DNA of 7,509 bases, taken from an uncultured Ruminococcus sp. Lineage in GTDB: Bacteria; Bacillota; Clostridia; Oscillospirales; Ruminococcaceae. Made by a program: the position numbers and the translations under genes. Each line of letters opens with the position of its first letter. The first letter of the stretch is position 1. The DNA lies in NCBI GenBank assembly GCA_910576995.1, contig CAJTLC010000038.1:1-7509 (forward strand), given 5' to 3'. The notes under the pieces are model-generated. The model was not told the DNA's origin, searched no databases, and saw nothing but the letters and a program-made list of their open reading frames with translations. Positions 1 through 6,226 of this stretch are shown here, piece by piece.

Positions 1-51
1 CAATTCGCCGTTGTCAACGCGTTTCCCTCTGAATAAAATCTCACGGTTCAT
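1..51 (-). CDS. YopX family protein, N-terminal fragment (runs off left edge)
   Basis: Only the first 17 codons are in the window, reading MNREILFRGKRVDNGEL. This matches the characteristic opening of YopX-domain phage proteins (consensus close to 'REILFRGKRVDNGEW'). YopX proteins are small and common in Gram-positive phages and prophages; their function is not established. The ATG at 51-49 is preceded by a strong G-rich ribosome binding site (GGGGG at 61-65). It starts 14 bp after the stop codon of the 66-residue gene, so it is probably co-transcribed with rusA. The assignment rests on a very short stretch, but that stretch is distinctive. The rest of the gene lies outside the window. Confidence 0.75.
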   Translation of the reverse strand, partial: MNREILFRGKRVDNGEL

Positions 52-65
52 TTTTGATTTCCCCC

Positions 66-266
66 TTACTCAATTTCTTCAAGTCTGACAAGCAGCATAC
101 ACTTCCGTTGCATTGGGTCGTTTAGTTCGGCAAGATAATAGAAATTATCATCCTTATCCTTGCGTATAATGCAGCCCGTAAGAATATAATCGCTGCAAAC
201 ATGGTGTTTTTCGTTATTGAATCTTACATAAGTACCGATTCTTTTTTTGACCTCGCTTATTTTCAT
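66..266 (-). CDS. hypothetical small phage protein (66 aa)
   Basis: This 66-residue protein has no function I can name. It is rich in charged and aromatic residues, with no signal peptide, membrane segment or Cys/His metal-binding pattern. The middle segment (about residues 28-50: LTGCIIRKDKDDNFYYLAEL) resembles small uncharacterised proteins found beside RusA and YopX genes in Clostridia phages; this is from memory and unverified. The likely fold is a small beta-rich domain. Its ATG overlaps the rusA stop codon in an ATGA arrangement (263-266), the signature of translational coupling, and a GAGG ribosome binding site lies 11 nt upstream inside rusA. Its position between rusA and a YopX gene supports it being a real gene of the same early operon. 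Confidence 0.75.
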   Translation of the reverse strand: MKISEVKKRIGTYVRFNNEKHHVCSDYILTGCIIRKDKDDNFYYLAELNDPMQRKCMLLVRLEEIE

Positions 267-655
267 AAATTTTCAATCCTCACGTAGATACCGGGTATCT
301 CCGCCCAGAACTTTTCGCATATTTCGGAAGCGACGAGAGCGTCGTCTTTCCAGAATCCGCAATGTGTCATACAGTCTTTCAGGAGCTTGTTAAGATTATC
401 GGTATCGGGTTTGGTGATCTTATATTCTCCGTCACGATGCCTGCCTCTAGGGAAGCACCATTTCACTATCAATCTGACTCCCGACGCGTAAGGCTGTTTC
501 GGAACGTGTTTCATGAGATATGCCGTAAGCTTTGCGCGAGCCTCTTTGAGTTCAGGCGGCTCATAGAAGATCGGCTTACCGTTTTTGACGGCGACCTGCT
601 TTTCCTGATGCGTAACCGTCGGCGGTATCATCGGCATAAAAAATTCCGTTGTCAT
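263..655 (-). CDS. rusA: RusA-family Holliday junction resolvase
   Basis: RusA enzymes are small, Mg2+-dependent, dimeric endonucleases that cut four-way DNA junctions. In phages they resolve recombination or replication intermediates before packaging. At 130 aa the protein has typical family length. The catalytic core is visible: KPDTDN at residues 82-87 gives the paired acidic residues D84 and D86, followed by the helix NLNKLLKD (D94), then FWKDDALV at 101-108 with D104/D105, and the basic/aromatic E-K-F-W stretch at 114-117. This order (PDxDN, then WxDDxxV) is the RusA signature. The N-terminus (FFMPMIPPTVTHQ) is the usual first strand. The ATG at 655 has a strong AGGAGGTG ribosome binding site 8 nt upstream (664-671). 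The gene follows the repeat-rich gap, and its stop overlaps the start of the next gene. Confidence 0.93.
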   Translation of the reverse strand: MTTEFFMPMIPPTVTHQEKQVAVKNGKPIFYEPPELKEARAKLTAYLMKHVPKQPYASGVRLIVKWCFPRGRHRDGEYKITKPDTDNLNKLLKDCMTHCGFWKDDALVASEICEKFWAEIPGIYVRIENL

Positions 656-663
656 TTCTGCTG

Positions 664-671
664 CACCTCCT
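664..671 (-). promoter_or_regulatory. strong ribosome binding site of rusA, in a possible small hairpin
   Basis: In mRNA sense this reads AGGAGGTG, an almost perfect anti-16S match 8 nt before the rusA ATG, and it fixes the start. It lies in the loop and 3' arm of a short GCAC-GAGGAG-GTGC hairpin (663-676). That stem is only 4 bp, so a regulatory role is weakly supported. Confidence 0.8.
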
Positions 672-697
672 CGTGCGCGATTATTATGATGTAATTA

Positions 698-724
698 GTT
701 TTTGTGCGCCCTCGGCACAAAAAC
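698..724. repeat. perfect 10-bp inverted repeat (hairpin, 7-nt loop)
   Basis: The arms GTTTTTGTGC (698-707) and GCACAAAAAC (715-724) are perfectly complementary around a 7-nt loop. It is not a convincing intrinsic terminator: on neither strand is the stem followed by a T run, and the GC core is only GTGC. It sits 43 bp before rusA and directly next to the AT-only palindrome. Its arms loosely resemble the TTTGTC/GACAAA repeats on the other side of that palindrome (TTTGTG versus TTTGTC). It may be an operator or part of an origin. Confidence 0.8.
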
Positions 725-745
725 GTATATTATATTATAATATAC
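725..745. repeat. AT-rich palindrome (candidate unwinding element or promoter -10 region)
   Basis: The arms GTATATTA (725-732) and TAATATAC (738-745) form a perfect 8-bp inverted repeat around TATTA. Apart from the terminal G and C it is 19 consecutive A/T bases, the most easily melted stretch in the gap. It is flanked by the 10-bp hairpin at 698-724 and by the TTTGTC/GACAAA cluster at 744-873. It could be a DNA unwinding element. It also contains good -10-like hexamers (see the promoter candidate), and the two roles are not exclusive. Confidence 0.7.
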
Positions 746-765
746 TTTGTCTGTCCCTGAGACAA
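737..765 (-). promoter_or_regulatory. candidate sigma-A promoter for rusA and downstream genes
   Basis: On the minus strand a TTGTCT -35 box (760-765, 4 of 6 to consensus) is separated by exactly 17 bp from a TATTAT -10 box (737-742, 5 of 6). It would drive rusA, the 66-aa gene and the YopX gene. The -35 box lies inside one arm of the ACTTTGTCT/AGACAAAGT inverted repeat, so a protein binding that repeat would compete with RNA polymerase. AT-rich DNA readily gives such matches by chance, hence the modest confidence. Confidence 0.4.
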
Positions 766-828
766 AGTCGATGTTTTACCGAATTTGTCCTTAATAGAGA
801 CAATATCGAATTTTATCGAGTTTGTCCC
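759..828. repeat. two tandem imperfect direct repeats of 32-33 bp
   Basis: Copy A (797-828) and copy B (759-791) share the same order of blocks in minus-strand sense: GGACAAA, then a base, TCG, one base, TAAAA, two to three bases, CGA, then TTGTCTC. By eye about 26 of 33 aligned positions agree, with one single-base gap. Each copy is itself partly palindromic, because the ends GGACAAA and TTGTC are inverted versions of one hexamer. A third, weaker copy at 841-873 keeps GGGACAAA, TCG and TTTGTC and extends into the end of the primase-helicase coding sequence. Confidence 0.75.
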
Positions 829-851
829 TCGAAAAAGACAAAGACAAAATG

Positions 852-3065
852 TTATTTGTCCCGATTTTGTCCCTGCTCTTTTAGACCTACTTCATTACCG
901 TCTATCCAAAATCCACCATGCTCTTTTAAGTGCCTGCGAACTGTTTTTTCAGATATCCCACTAAGTTCAGCCATATCCTGAACAGTTACTTTACCGTCAA
1001 TATTACAGGATTCAAAGGTTGCCATAATACTTTCTTTCCGCTCGTCCTGACGTTCCTTAGTTGATTTTTTCTTACTGAAATTCTGTTTCCACTGCTCATC
1101 AGGATTAATATCTTTCAAAACCCCGTCATTGTCGATTTTGTGAATAGGATAATCGAACCAGACATTAACGGGAGCAAACTTTGGAAATTCTCTTAGAGTA
1201 GCTTCTATTCTCCAAGCCGTTCTGGAATATAGCGCCTTTTTAGCCGCTTCGATCTCCTCGGTAATGTGCTGACGCGTTTTCAATTGAAGATTTTCCTTGA
1301 CTGTTTTCATGATCTGAACCGGAGAAAGTCTGTCGTCGTCCGACAAAAACATATCCTTATTAAATCGGCAAAGCCATTTGTAAGCTATATCGCAGACGCT
1401 CTTATTTTCCTCTGCCGTACGGAGATTTTCGTTGATATCAAGTTCTATAAGGTCGAGCAATGCGTCGGGGTCGCGGGCAAAAACTCCCGAACCCGACGCT
1501 CTGTCCATACTCCTCTTGCCGCCCTGCGCGCCTTTTGAATGGTGATGACAATAAATAACGGCGCATTCAAGTTCGTTGCAGACCTTATCGAACTGATTGC
1601 AGAACGCCGCCATTTGATCGGCGGAATTTTCGTCTCCCGTAATTACCTTATAAATGGGGTCGATAATTATCGCGGCATAATTCTTTTTCGAAGCGCGTCT
1701 TATAAGCTTCGGGGCAAGCTTGTCCATTGGAACGCTGCGACCTCTCAGATTCCATATATCAATATTTTTTCGATTCTTCGGAGCAATACCGAGAGCGTTG
1801 TAAACGTCCTTTAAGCGATGCAGACAGCTTGCCCGATCAAGTTCGAGATTAACATACATAACACGTCCCTGCGCACACTGAAAACCAAGCCATTTCGTAC
1901 CTTCCGCAATTGCGATCGACAGTTCGATAAGAGCATAGGATTTACCTGCTTTTGACGGGCCCGCAATAAGCATTTTATGTCCTTGCCGCAAAACTCCGTC
2001 AATAAGCGGAGGCGCAAGCTCCGGCATATTATCCCAAAGATCGTCAAGACTTTCAATATCGGGCAGATCGTCGTTTATGCCCTCTATCCATTCTTTCCAT
2101 TCATCCCATGAAGCTTTTCCGATGTTCGTATCAATGATAAACTGCTTTTTCCCTCCGCGTTCAACGCCCGGAATACGGCTCAGACGCGACGGATTGCGAT
2201 TATTCTGATCGAGGGTCAGACCGTTTTTCTTACAGATATTATAAAGAAAATCAACGCGTTTGCGATATTCGTCGCTGTCAGCGGCGTCGACGCGCACGAT
2301 CGCATGAATCGATTTTCCGCCGCTGTACATAAGCACTGCGACAGGCAGTTCAAGTTCTCTGATAATTGCGTTCTGTTTGTCAAGTTCCATGTTGTCGGCT
2401 TCTACGAGCGCATATCTGAAATCGGTCACATTGGCGTTTTTTATGTCTTTTCCGTCAAGAGGGTTAAATCTTATCCATGCTCCCGCTTCCTTGTCATAGT
2501 CGCCGAAAACGGCTCCGATATCGCCGTCGCACATTGAAAGTTCCTGAAGAAGTTCTCCTGCCGTCCTATCGAATGCGCCCTTATCGGTAGGAATGTATTT
2601 CCCTTTATCGTTTTTAAACGAGCGGAAGTTATATCCTACGTTTTCGGACGATTCAAAAAGCGTTTCCAGATATGTTGTTATCTCTTTTACGGGATCCCAA
2701 TTGACAGGTTCTGCAATTTCGCGTCCCTCTATCCAATTGCGATCTATAATTATCCCGTCCGATCTTGAACCTATTTCGCTGTCCCAGTCAAGTTCATAGC
2801 TTTCACGTTCGGGCGAGTAACCGTTTTCGAATGCCATTTGAAATATAGTCCCTGCCGTTACGGGAGAAGAGTTCCCGTTAAAAGAACGCCACTTCTTTTC
2901 GCATTCGCCAATGTGATAACGCGAAACATCCCGCGACGACCACTCGTCCCAGACGGTTGCATCATATCCCTCATGCTTTAAAGCCATGCCAACGTTTACC
3001 CATTCTTGATAATCGCAGGCGGCAGGGTCTATGTATTCAAGTGCTTCAATTAAATTTTTCCCCAT
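852..3065 (-). CDS. PriCT-2 / primase-like / RepA-type helicase fusion, probable replication initiator
   Basis: This 737-aa multidomain replication protein opens with a PriCT-2-like domain (about residues 1-85; EWVNVGMALKHE, then CEKKWRSF). A region resembling archaeo-eukaryotic primases follows (about 125-315), with an acidic motif VEADN (221-225), SGGKSIHAIVRVD (248-260; compare the sxH motif) and NPSRLSRIPG (291-300). A RecA-fold hexameric helicase domain of the RepA/AAA_25 type spans about 355-545: Walker A GPSKAGKS (369-376), acidic NLELD (406-410), Walker B AAIIIDP (464-470), and YCHHHSKG (505-512). The C-terminus (about 679-716) looks like a winged or simple helix-turn-helix (VQDMAELSGISEKTVRRHLKEHGG). 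The start at 3065 is chosen because GGAGGA at 3072-3077 precedes it at good spacing; a start 21 codons upstream would overlap the helicase gene and lacks such a site. The last codons (QGQNRDK) are written in the repeats of the putative origin. Primase activity is inferred, not shown. Confidence 0.85.
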   Translation of the reverse strand: MGKNLIEALEYIDPAACDYQEWVNVGMALKHEGYDATVWDEWSSRDVSRYHIGECEKKWRSFNGNSSPVTAGTIFQMAFENGYSPERESYELDWDSEIGSRSDGIIIDRNWIEGREIAEPVNWDPVKEITTYLETLFESSENVGYNFRSFKNDKGKYIPTDKGAFDRTAGELLQELSMCDGDIGAVFGDYDKEAGAWIRFNPLDGKDIKNANVTDFRYALVEADNMELDKQNAIIRELELPVAVLMYSGGKSIHAIVRVDAADSDEYRKRVDFLYNICKKNGLTLDQNNRNPSRLSRIPGVERGGKKQFIIDTNIGKASWDEWKEWIEGINDDLPDIESLDDLWDNMPELAPPLIDGVLRQGHKMLIAGPSKAGKSYALIELSIAIAEGTKWLGFQCAQGRVMYVNLELDRASCLHRLKDVYNALGIAPKNRKNIDIWNLRGRSVPMDKLAPKLIRRASKKNYAAIIIDPIYKVITGDENSADQMAAFCNQFDKVCNELECAVIYCHHHSKGAQGGKRSMDRASGSGVFARDPDALLDLIELDINENLRTAEENKSVCDIAYKWLCRFNKDMFLSDDDRLSPVQIMKTVKENLQLKTRQHITEEIEAAKKALYSRTAWRIEATLREFPKFAPVNVWFDYPIHKIDNDGVLKDINPDEQWKQNFSKKKSTKERQDERKESIMATFESCNIDGKVTVQDMAELSGISEKTVRRHLKEHGGFWIDGNEVGLKEQGQNRDK

Positions 3066-3079
3066 TTTTAATCCTCCGT

Positions 3080-4660
3080 TTATTCGGGAATGTAATCTTT
3101 CGGTATAACGTTTTCGGGAACTCGCCAACCGCTTGCGGCGATTCGCGATATCATTTTTCTTGCCTGTTCAAAAGTCCATGTTCCAACATGATTAAAATGA
3201 AACATTTCAAGTCGTCTGATCTGCTTTGGCGTTGCAAGTCCCTCTATACGTCGTTTTTCAAGTCTGTCGAGTATCATTTTCGCTTTGCCGGCATTGTCGA
3301 CAGCGTCGGGAAGTATTCCGAGTTTTTCCAAAGTTTCTTTCTGTTTTTCTGTCGGAGGAGACATTTCCCAGCCAAACGACGGAACATATGACGACAAGTC
3401 CTCCGCCTGTATCGAAAGCTCGAACTGCAAAGGGTCGACAAGTTTTTTCTTGCGCTTTCTCATTTCGGCAAGCCGCTTTGCAAGGGCTTCTTCGCGCTCG
3501 GCAACAACATCATCGGACGCAGCTTTTTCAACGTCTTCAATATCTACGGGGCAGCCTGCTTCGGCGATCTTTTCTGTCATTTTCTTTGCGACTTCCTCAT
3601 TTTCGGCGATAAGGCAGGCAGGTCGGCAAAGTTCGTGCCGCTCCGTATGCCATAAAAAATCAAGCAGCAGAAGGTCCGTTTTACCCTCGCAGAGACGCGT
3701 TCCTCTGCCGACCATTTGACTGTATAACGATCTGACTTTTGTCGGTCGCAAAACGATAACGCAGTTTACCGACGGGCAGTCCCACCCCTCCGTAAGAAGC
3801 ATGGAATTGCACAAAACGTTATACTTACCCTTGTCAAAATCTTCCAGAATCTCCGCTCTGTCGGGGCTTTCTCCGTTTACTTCCGCCGCCGCAAATCCTG
3901 CGCCGTTTAATATATCGCGAAACTTCTGCGATGTTTTCACAAGAGGCAGAAAAACTACCGTTTTGCGATTCATGCAATAGGATTTCATTTCTTCCGCGAT
4001 CTGATACAAATACGGGTCAAGAGCCGTATCAATATCCGAAGCTTTAAAATCGCCCGCCTGCACGGCAACTTCCGTAAAGTCTATTTTAATCGGAATTGTA
4101 ACGGCTTTTATCGGCGAAAGATAGCCCTCTTTTATAGCTTTCGGAAGAGTGTATTCATAAGCGAGAGATTGAAATACTTTTCCGAGATTTTTCATATCGC
4201 CCCTGTCGGGAGTTGCGGTAACTCCCAGAACAGCGGCATTTTCAAAGTGATTCAATATTCGTGTGTAACTGTCCGAAACGGCGTGATGCGCTTCGTCGAT
4301 GATGATAACGTCAAAATGATCGGGCGAAAAATTGTTGAGCCTTTTTTCGCGCATGAGCGTCTGAACCGAGCCGACCGTGATCCTGTACCATGAATCGAGA
4401 CAAGTTTCATCAGCCTTTTCGACGGCGCATTTCAATCCGCAGGCTTTTTCGATCTTATCGGAAGCCTGCATGAGAAGTTCTCCGCGATGCGCAAGAATAA
4501 GCACTCTTTTTCCGTTTCGAACGCAGTCTTCCGTTATTTTAGCGAATACGACGGTTTTTCCGCAGCCTGTAGGAAGTACAAGCAAAGTGCGCTTAACACC
4601 GTCGTTCCATTCGGATAACACGGCTTCTTTCGCTTCTTTTTGATACGGTCTCAACTCCAT
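3080..4660 (-). CDS. superfamily 2 DEAH-box helicase
   Basis: This 526-aa ATP-dependent helicase or translocase has complete SF2 motifs: the Q-like start LRPYQKEA, Walker A LPTGCGKT (29-36), motif Ia LAHRGEL (56-62), motif II DEAH (122-125), motif III TATP (148-151), the second RecA domain with VVFLPLVKTSQ (235-245), motif V LTEGWDCP (289-296) and motif VI QMVGRGTR (315-322). A charged linker (about 355-410) follows, then two similar C-terminal helical modules beginning PTEKQ (436) and ATPKQ (476). The family covers phage replication helicases and restriction-type or RadD-like helicases; placement between DUF669 and the primase-helicase favours replication or recombination. The start at 4660 is supported by GGAG at 4670-4673. 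The gene overlaps the DUF669 gene by 10 bp, which suggests coupled translation, and is followed after 14 bp by the primase-helicase. Confidence 0.93.
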   Translation of the reverse strand: MELRPYQKEAKEAVLSEWNDGVKRTLLVLPTGCGKTVVFAKITEDCVRNGKRVLILAHRGELLMQASDKIEKACGLKCAVEKADETCLDSWYRITVGSVQTLMREKRLNNFSPDHFDVIIIDEAHHAVSDSYTRILNHFENAAVLGVTATPDRGDMKNLGKVFQSLAYEYTLPKAIKEGYLSPIKAVTIPIKIDFTEVAVQAGDFKASDIDTALDPYLYQIAEEMKSYCMNRKTVVFLPLVKTSQKFRDILNGAGFAAAEVNGESPDRAEILEDFDKGKYNVLCNSMLLTEGWDCPSVNCVIVLRPTKVRSLYSQMVGRGTRLCEGKTDLLLLDFLWHTERHELCRPACLIAENEEVAKKMTEKIAEAGCPVDIEDVEKAASDDVVAEREEALAKRLAEMRKRKKKLVDPLQFELSIQAEDLSSYVPSFGWEMSPPTEKQKETLEKLGILPDAVDNAGKAKMILDRLEKRRIEGLATPKQIRRLEMFHFNHVGTWTFEQARKMISRIAASGWRVPENVIPKDYIPE

Positions 4661-5148
4661 GACGCATTACTCCATTTGCTTTCCGACGGCTCTGATGCTG
4701 TTTGCTGTGAATTTGCGGTTTTAATATCAGCGTCGGGAGCGTAGAATTTCTTAATTTTATTTGAGGTGTATTCAACTCCGTTTTTACCTGTGTATTTGTC
4801 TACATAAACATGACATTTACCCGTCGCTCCCACAACCGCATTCCAGTTCATTTTCAGTTTTTCGCCGTGTTTTTTCTGACCTATTGCAGTAAAGAACGCC
4901 GAAAGCATACCCTCTACCTTTGAATGTAAAAACAAATTGTGCTTTACATCTACGCTTTCGTTTTCGCCCCATATCGTGATCGTGAGTTCGGCTTTGTTGC
5001 AGGGCGGAAGCTTTTTGCTGCCGCTGTGTCTGCCCCTCTGAAAAGATTTAACGGTGAAATTGTAATCGCCTTCGGGCAGAAGCGGATATTCGCCGCCGTC
5101 TTTTTCGATCTCGTCGTCCCATGAAAATTCTCTTTCAACATCGTTCAT
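4651..5148 (-). CDS. DUF669 family phage protein, probable ssDNA-associated protein
   Basis: This 165-aa protein matches DUF669, a family of phage early proteins usually encoded next to AAA_24 or other recombination genes and often suspected of binding single-stranded DNA. Recognisable elements are the N-terminal EFSWDD (7-12), PLLPEGDYNFTVKSF (22-36), KAELTITIW (52-60), the LFLHSKVEGMLSAFFTAIGQ segment (72-91) and the terminal VYVDKYTGKNGVEYTSNKIKKF (114-135). These suggest an OB-like beta core followed by a flexible tail (about 137-165) ending SKWSNASWS. The start at 5148 is preferred over an in-frame ATG at 5175 because AGGAGG lies at 5158-5163 with good spacing, and the earlier start would overlap the upstream gene without a clear site. 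No canonical SSB is seen in the window, so this is the best candidate for that role; the function is inferred. Confidence 0.85.
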   Translation of the reverse strand: MNDVEREFSWDDEIEKDGGEYPLLPEGDYNFTVKSFQRGRHSGSKKLPPCNKAELTITIWGENESVDVKHNLFLHSKVEGMLSAFFTAIGQKKHGEKLKMNWNAVVGATGKCHVYVDKYTGKNGVEYTSNKIKKFYAPDADIKTANSQQTASEPSESKWSNASWS

Positions 5149-5167
5149 AATTTTAATCCTCCTATTA

Positions 5168-6226
5168 TCATACAAATGGTATTTCTCTGTTTTCGCATAT
5201 TCTGCCGTACATTCCGCTCCATTTTGAAATTAGCATTCCGTTGATGAAATCGGGCGGATAATTCGTTATCGGAGTATCATAAGGGAAAAATCCCCCGTTA
5301 GATACAACAAGTCTTATTTCTTCTTCCGATACGCCGTTTGCCGTCATTAAGTCTGCAAGAGGCTTGGGGATACCATCTGGTATTACAATGTCAGGCGTAA
5401 TATCCGCCCATTTCTCTGCGTTAGATTGTTCCTGCTGCGGTAAAGGCGGCGCTTCCTCCCGAACGGCTGCCGCAGTATGATTTGCAGGATTTTCGGTTTT
5501 GCCGCAGGGAATATACGGAGCAATTACCGAATACTCAAACTTTGTTTCTTCCGGAAGTCCGAAGCGATTCTTTGCGTCCCAGCAGGGATGATGCTGAGTG
5601 TACATCACGCGTCCGCCGCCCTGCGCCTTGAATTTTTTGCCGTCCTTATCTGTTGAAACTGCAAAAGTTTTATAATTCACAAACAGCACCGCGTCCGCCC
5701 ATTCCTTTACAAGAGGGGAGATTTGAGAGTTGGTTTTCTTGCCAAGTTTAAGTTCCCAACGATCGTATTCTCCTATCTCGTCGGGCTGCGAGAACTTTCG
5801 CAGATGCGCGTGAGCGGTAAGTACTACGTTTATACCTGCCGAAATGACGTCCTCCAGACGATTCAGAAAACGCCCGAATTCCTCTTTTTCGTAAACGTAA
5901 CCGTTTCCATAGCCGAAATCTTCAATGCCGCTTTTCTGATATTTGCTGAGGATAGCTTCAAGGCAGAGCTGTTCAGCCCAGTCAACGGTATCAATAACAA
6001 GCGTTCTGCACACCTTGTTATCGATAACATACTTCATTTCTTCGTGAAGCATTTCCCAGCTTGTCGGGCGCGGCAGACGTTTAACGTCCATGTTTCCGGT
6101 GCTTCCCTCCGTATCAATAAATACGGGATCAGGGAACTGCGCGGCAAAAGTTGATTTGCCTATTCCCTCCGGACCGTAAACGACGATTTTTTGTGCTTTC
6201 ATAATTTTTCCTGTTGTTATCTGCAT
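5168..6226 (-). CDS. AAA_24 RecA-fold ATP-binding protein (Sak4-like)
   Basis: This 352-aa P-loop protein begins with the ATPase core directly: KIVVYGPEGIGKSTFAAQFP (13-32) holds Walker A, FIDTEGST (36-43) the next strand, TLVIDTVDWAE (75-85) Walker B, and VVLTAHAHLRKF (134-145) a sensor-like strand. This is the AAA_24 'phage nucleotide-binding' family, which includes the Rad51-like, core-only Sak4 single-strand annealing proteins. The core ends near residue 240; a proline/glutamine linker (about 255-270) and a C-terminal extension follow, ending NREIPFV. The start at 6226 is chosen because GAAAGGAG (6238-6245) lies 11 nt upstream; an ATG at 6247 has no ribosome binding site and itself overlaps that sequence. 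The DUF669 gene 19 bp downstream is the usual partner. A strand-annealing or recombination-mediator role is likely but inferred from family membership. Confidence 0.85.
   Translation of the reverse strand: MQITTGKIMKAQKIVVYGPEGIGKSTFAAQFPDPVFIDTEGSTGNMDVKRLPRPTSWEMLHEEMKYVIDNKVCRTLVIDTVDWAEQLCLEAILSKYQKSGIEDFGYGNGYVYEKEEFGRFLNRLEDVISAGINVVLTAHAHLRKFSQPDEIGEYDRWELKLGKKTNSQISPLVKEWADAVLFVNYKTFAVSTDKDGKKFKAQGGGRVMYTQHHPCWDAKNRFGLPEETKFEYSVIAPYIPCGKTENPANHTAAAVREEAPPLPQQEQSNAEKWADITPDIVIPDGIPKPLADLMTANGVSEEEIRLVVSNGGFFPYDTPITNYPPDFINGMLISKWSGMYGRICENREIPFV

Larger units (their letters stand above)
698..873. other. repeat-dense region, candidate iteron-type replication origin
   Basis: This region covers most of the only gap over 100 bp and the last 22 bp of the primase-helicase gene. 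Plus-strand TTTGTC occurs at 746, 784, 821, 855 and 866, and GACAAA at 761, 837 and 843, with a near match GACAAT at 799: eight exact hexamers in about 126 bp. They are arranged as larger units. 797-828 and 759-791 are imperfect direct repeats, each (minus sense) running GGACAAA, TCG, TAAAA, CGA, TTGTCTC, and 841-873 is a more divergent third copy. 744-752 and 760-768 form a perfect 9-bp inverted repeat. Next come the AT-only palindrome (725-745) and the 10-bp hairpin (698-724). Clustered repeats beside an AT-rich element, directly after a primase-helicase gene, fit an iteron origin. SaPI islands carry their origin just downstream of the rep initiator gene in a similar way. An operator array is the main alternative. 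Confidence 0.55.

Noticed and set aside
698..724. Intrinsic terminator of the primase-helicase transcript
   Set aside because: The stem is perfect, but no T run follows it on either strand and its GC content is low, so it does not meet terminator criteria.
744..873. CRISPR array
   Set aside because: The repeats are too short and imperfect, spacing is irregular (about 37-45 bp), and intervening sequence is itself similar between copies rather than unique.
362..981. Plus-strand open frames of 110 codons opposite rusA and the repeat gap
   Set aside because: They overlap a clear RusA gene and the repeat region, give Cys/Arg/Phe-rich translations without recognisable domains, and fit the pattern of antisense shadows.
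1811..2056. 81-codon minus-strand frame inside the primase-helicase gene
   Set aside because: It is an out-of-frame reading of the helicase-domain coding sequence with no start signal.
2957..3719. Plus-strand open frames of 128-144 codons opposite the DEAH helicase and primase-helicase
   Set aside because: The opposite strand has complete, motif-rich coding sequences, and these translations are Ser/Phe/Arg-rich with no domain similarity.
5723..6154. 143-codon plus-strand frame opposite the AAA_24 gene
   Set aside because: It is antisense to the Walker A and Walker B coding region and has no recognisable content.
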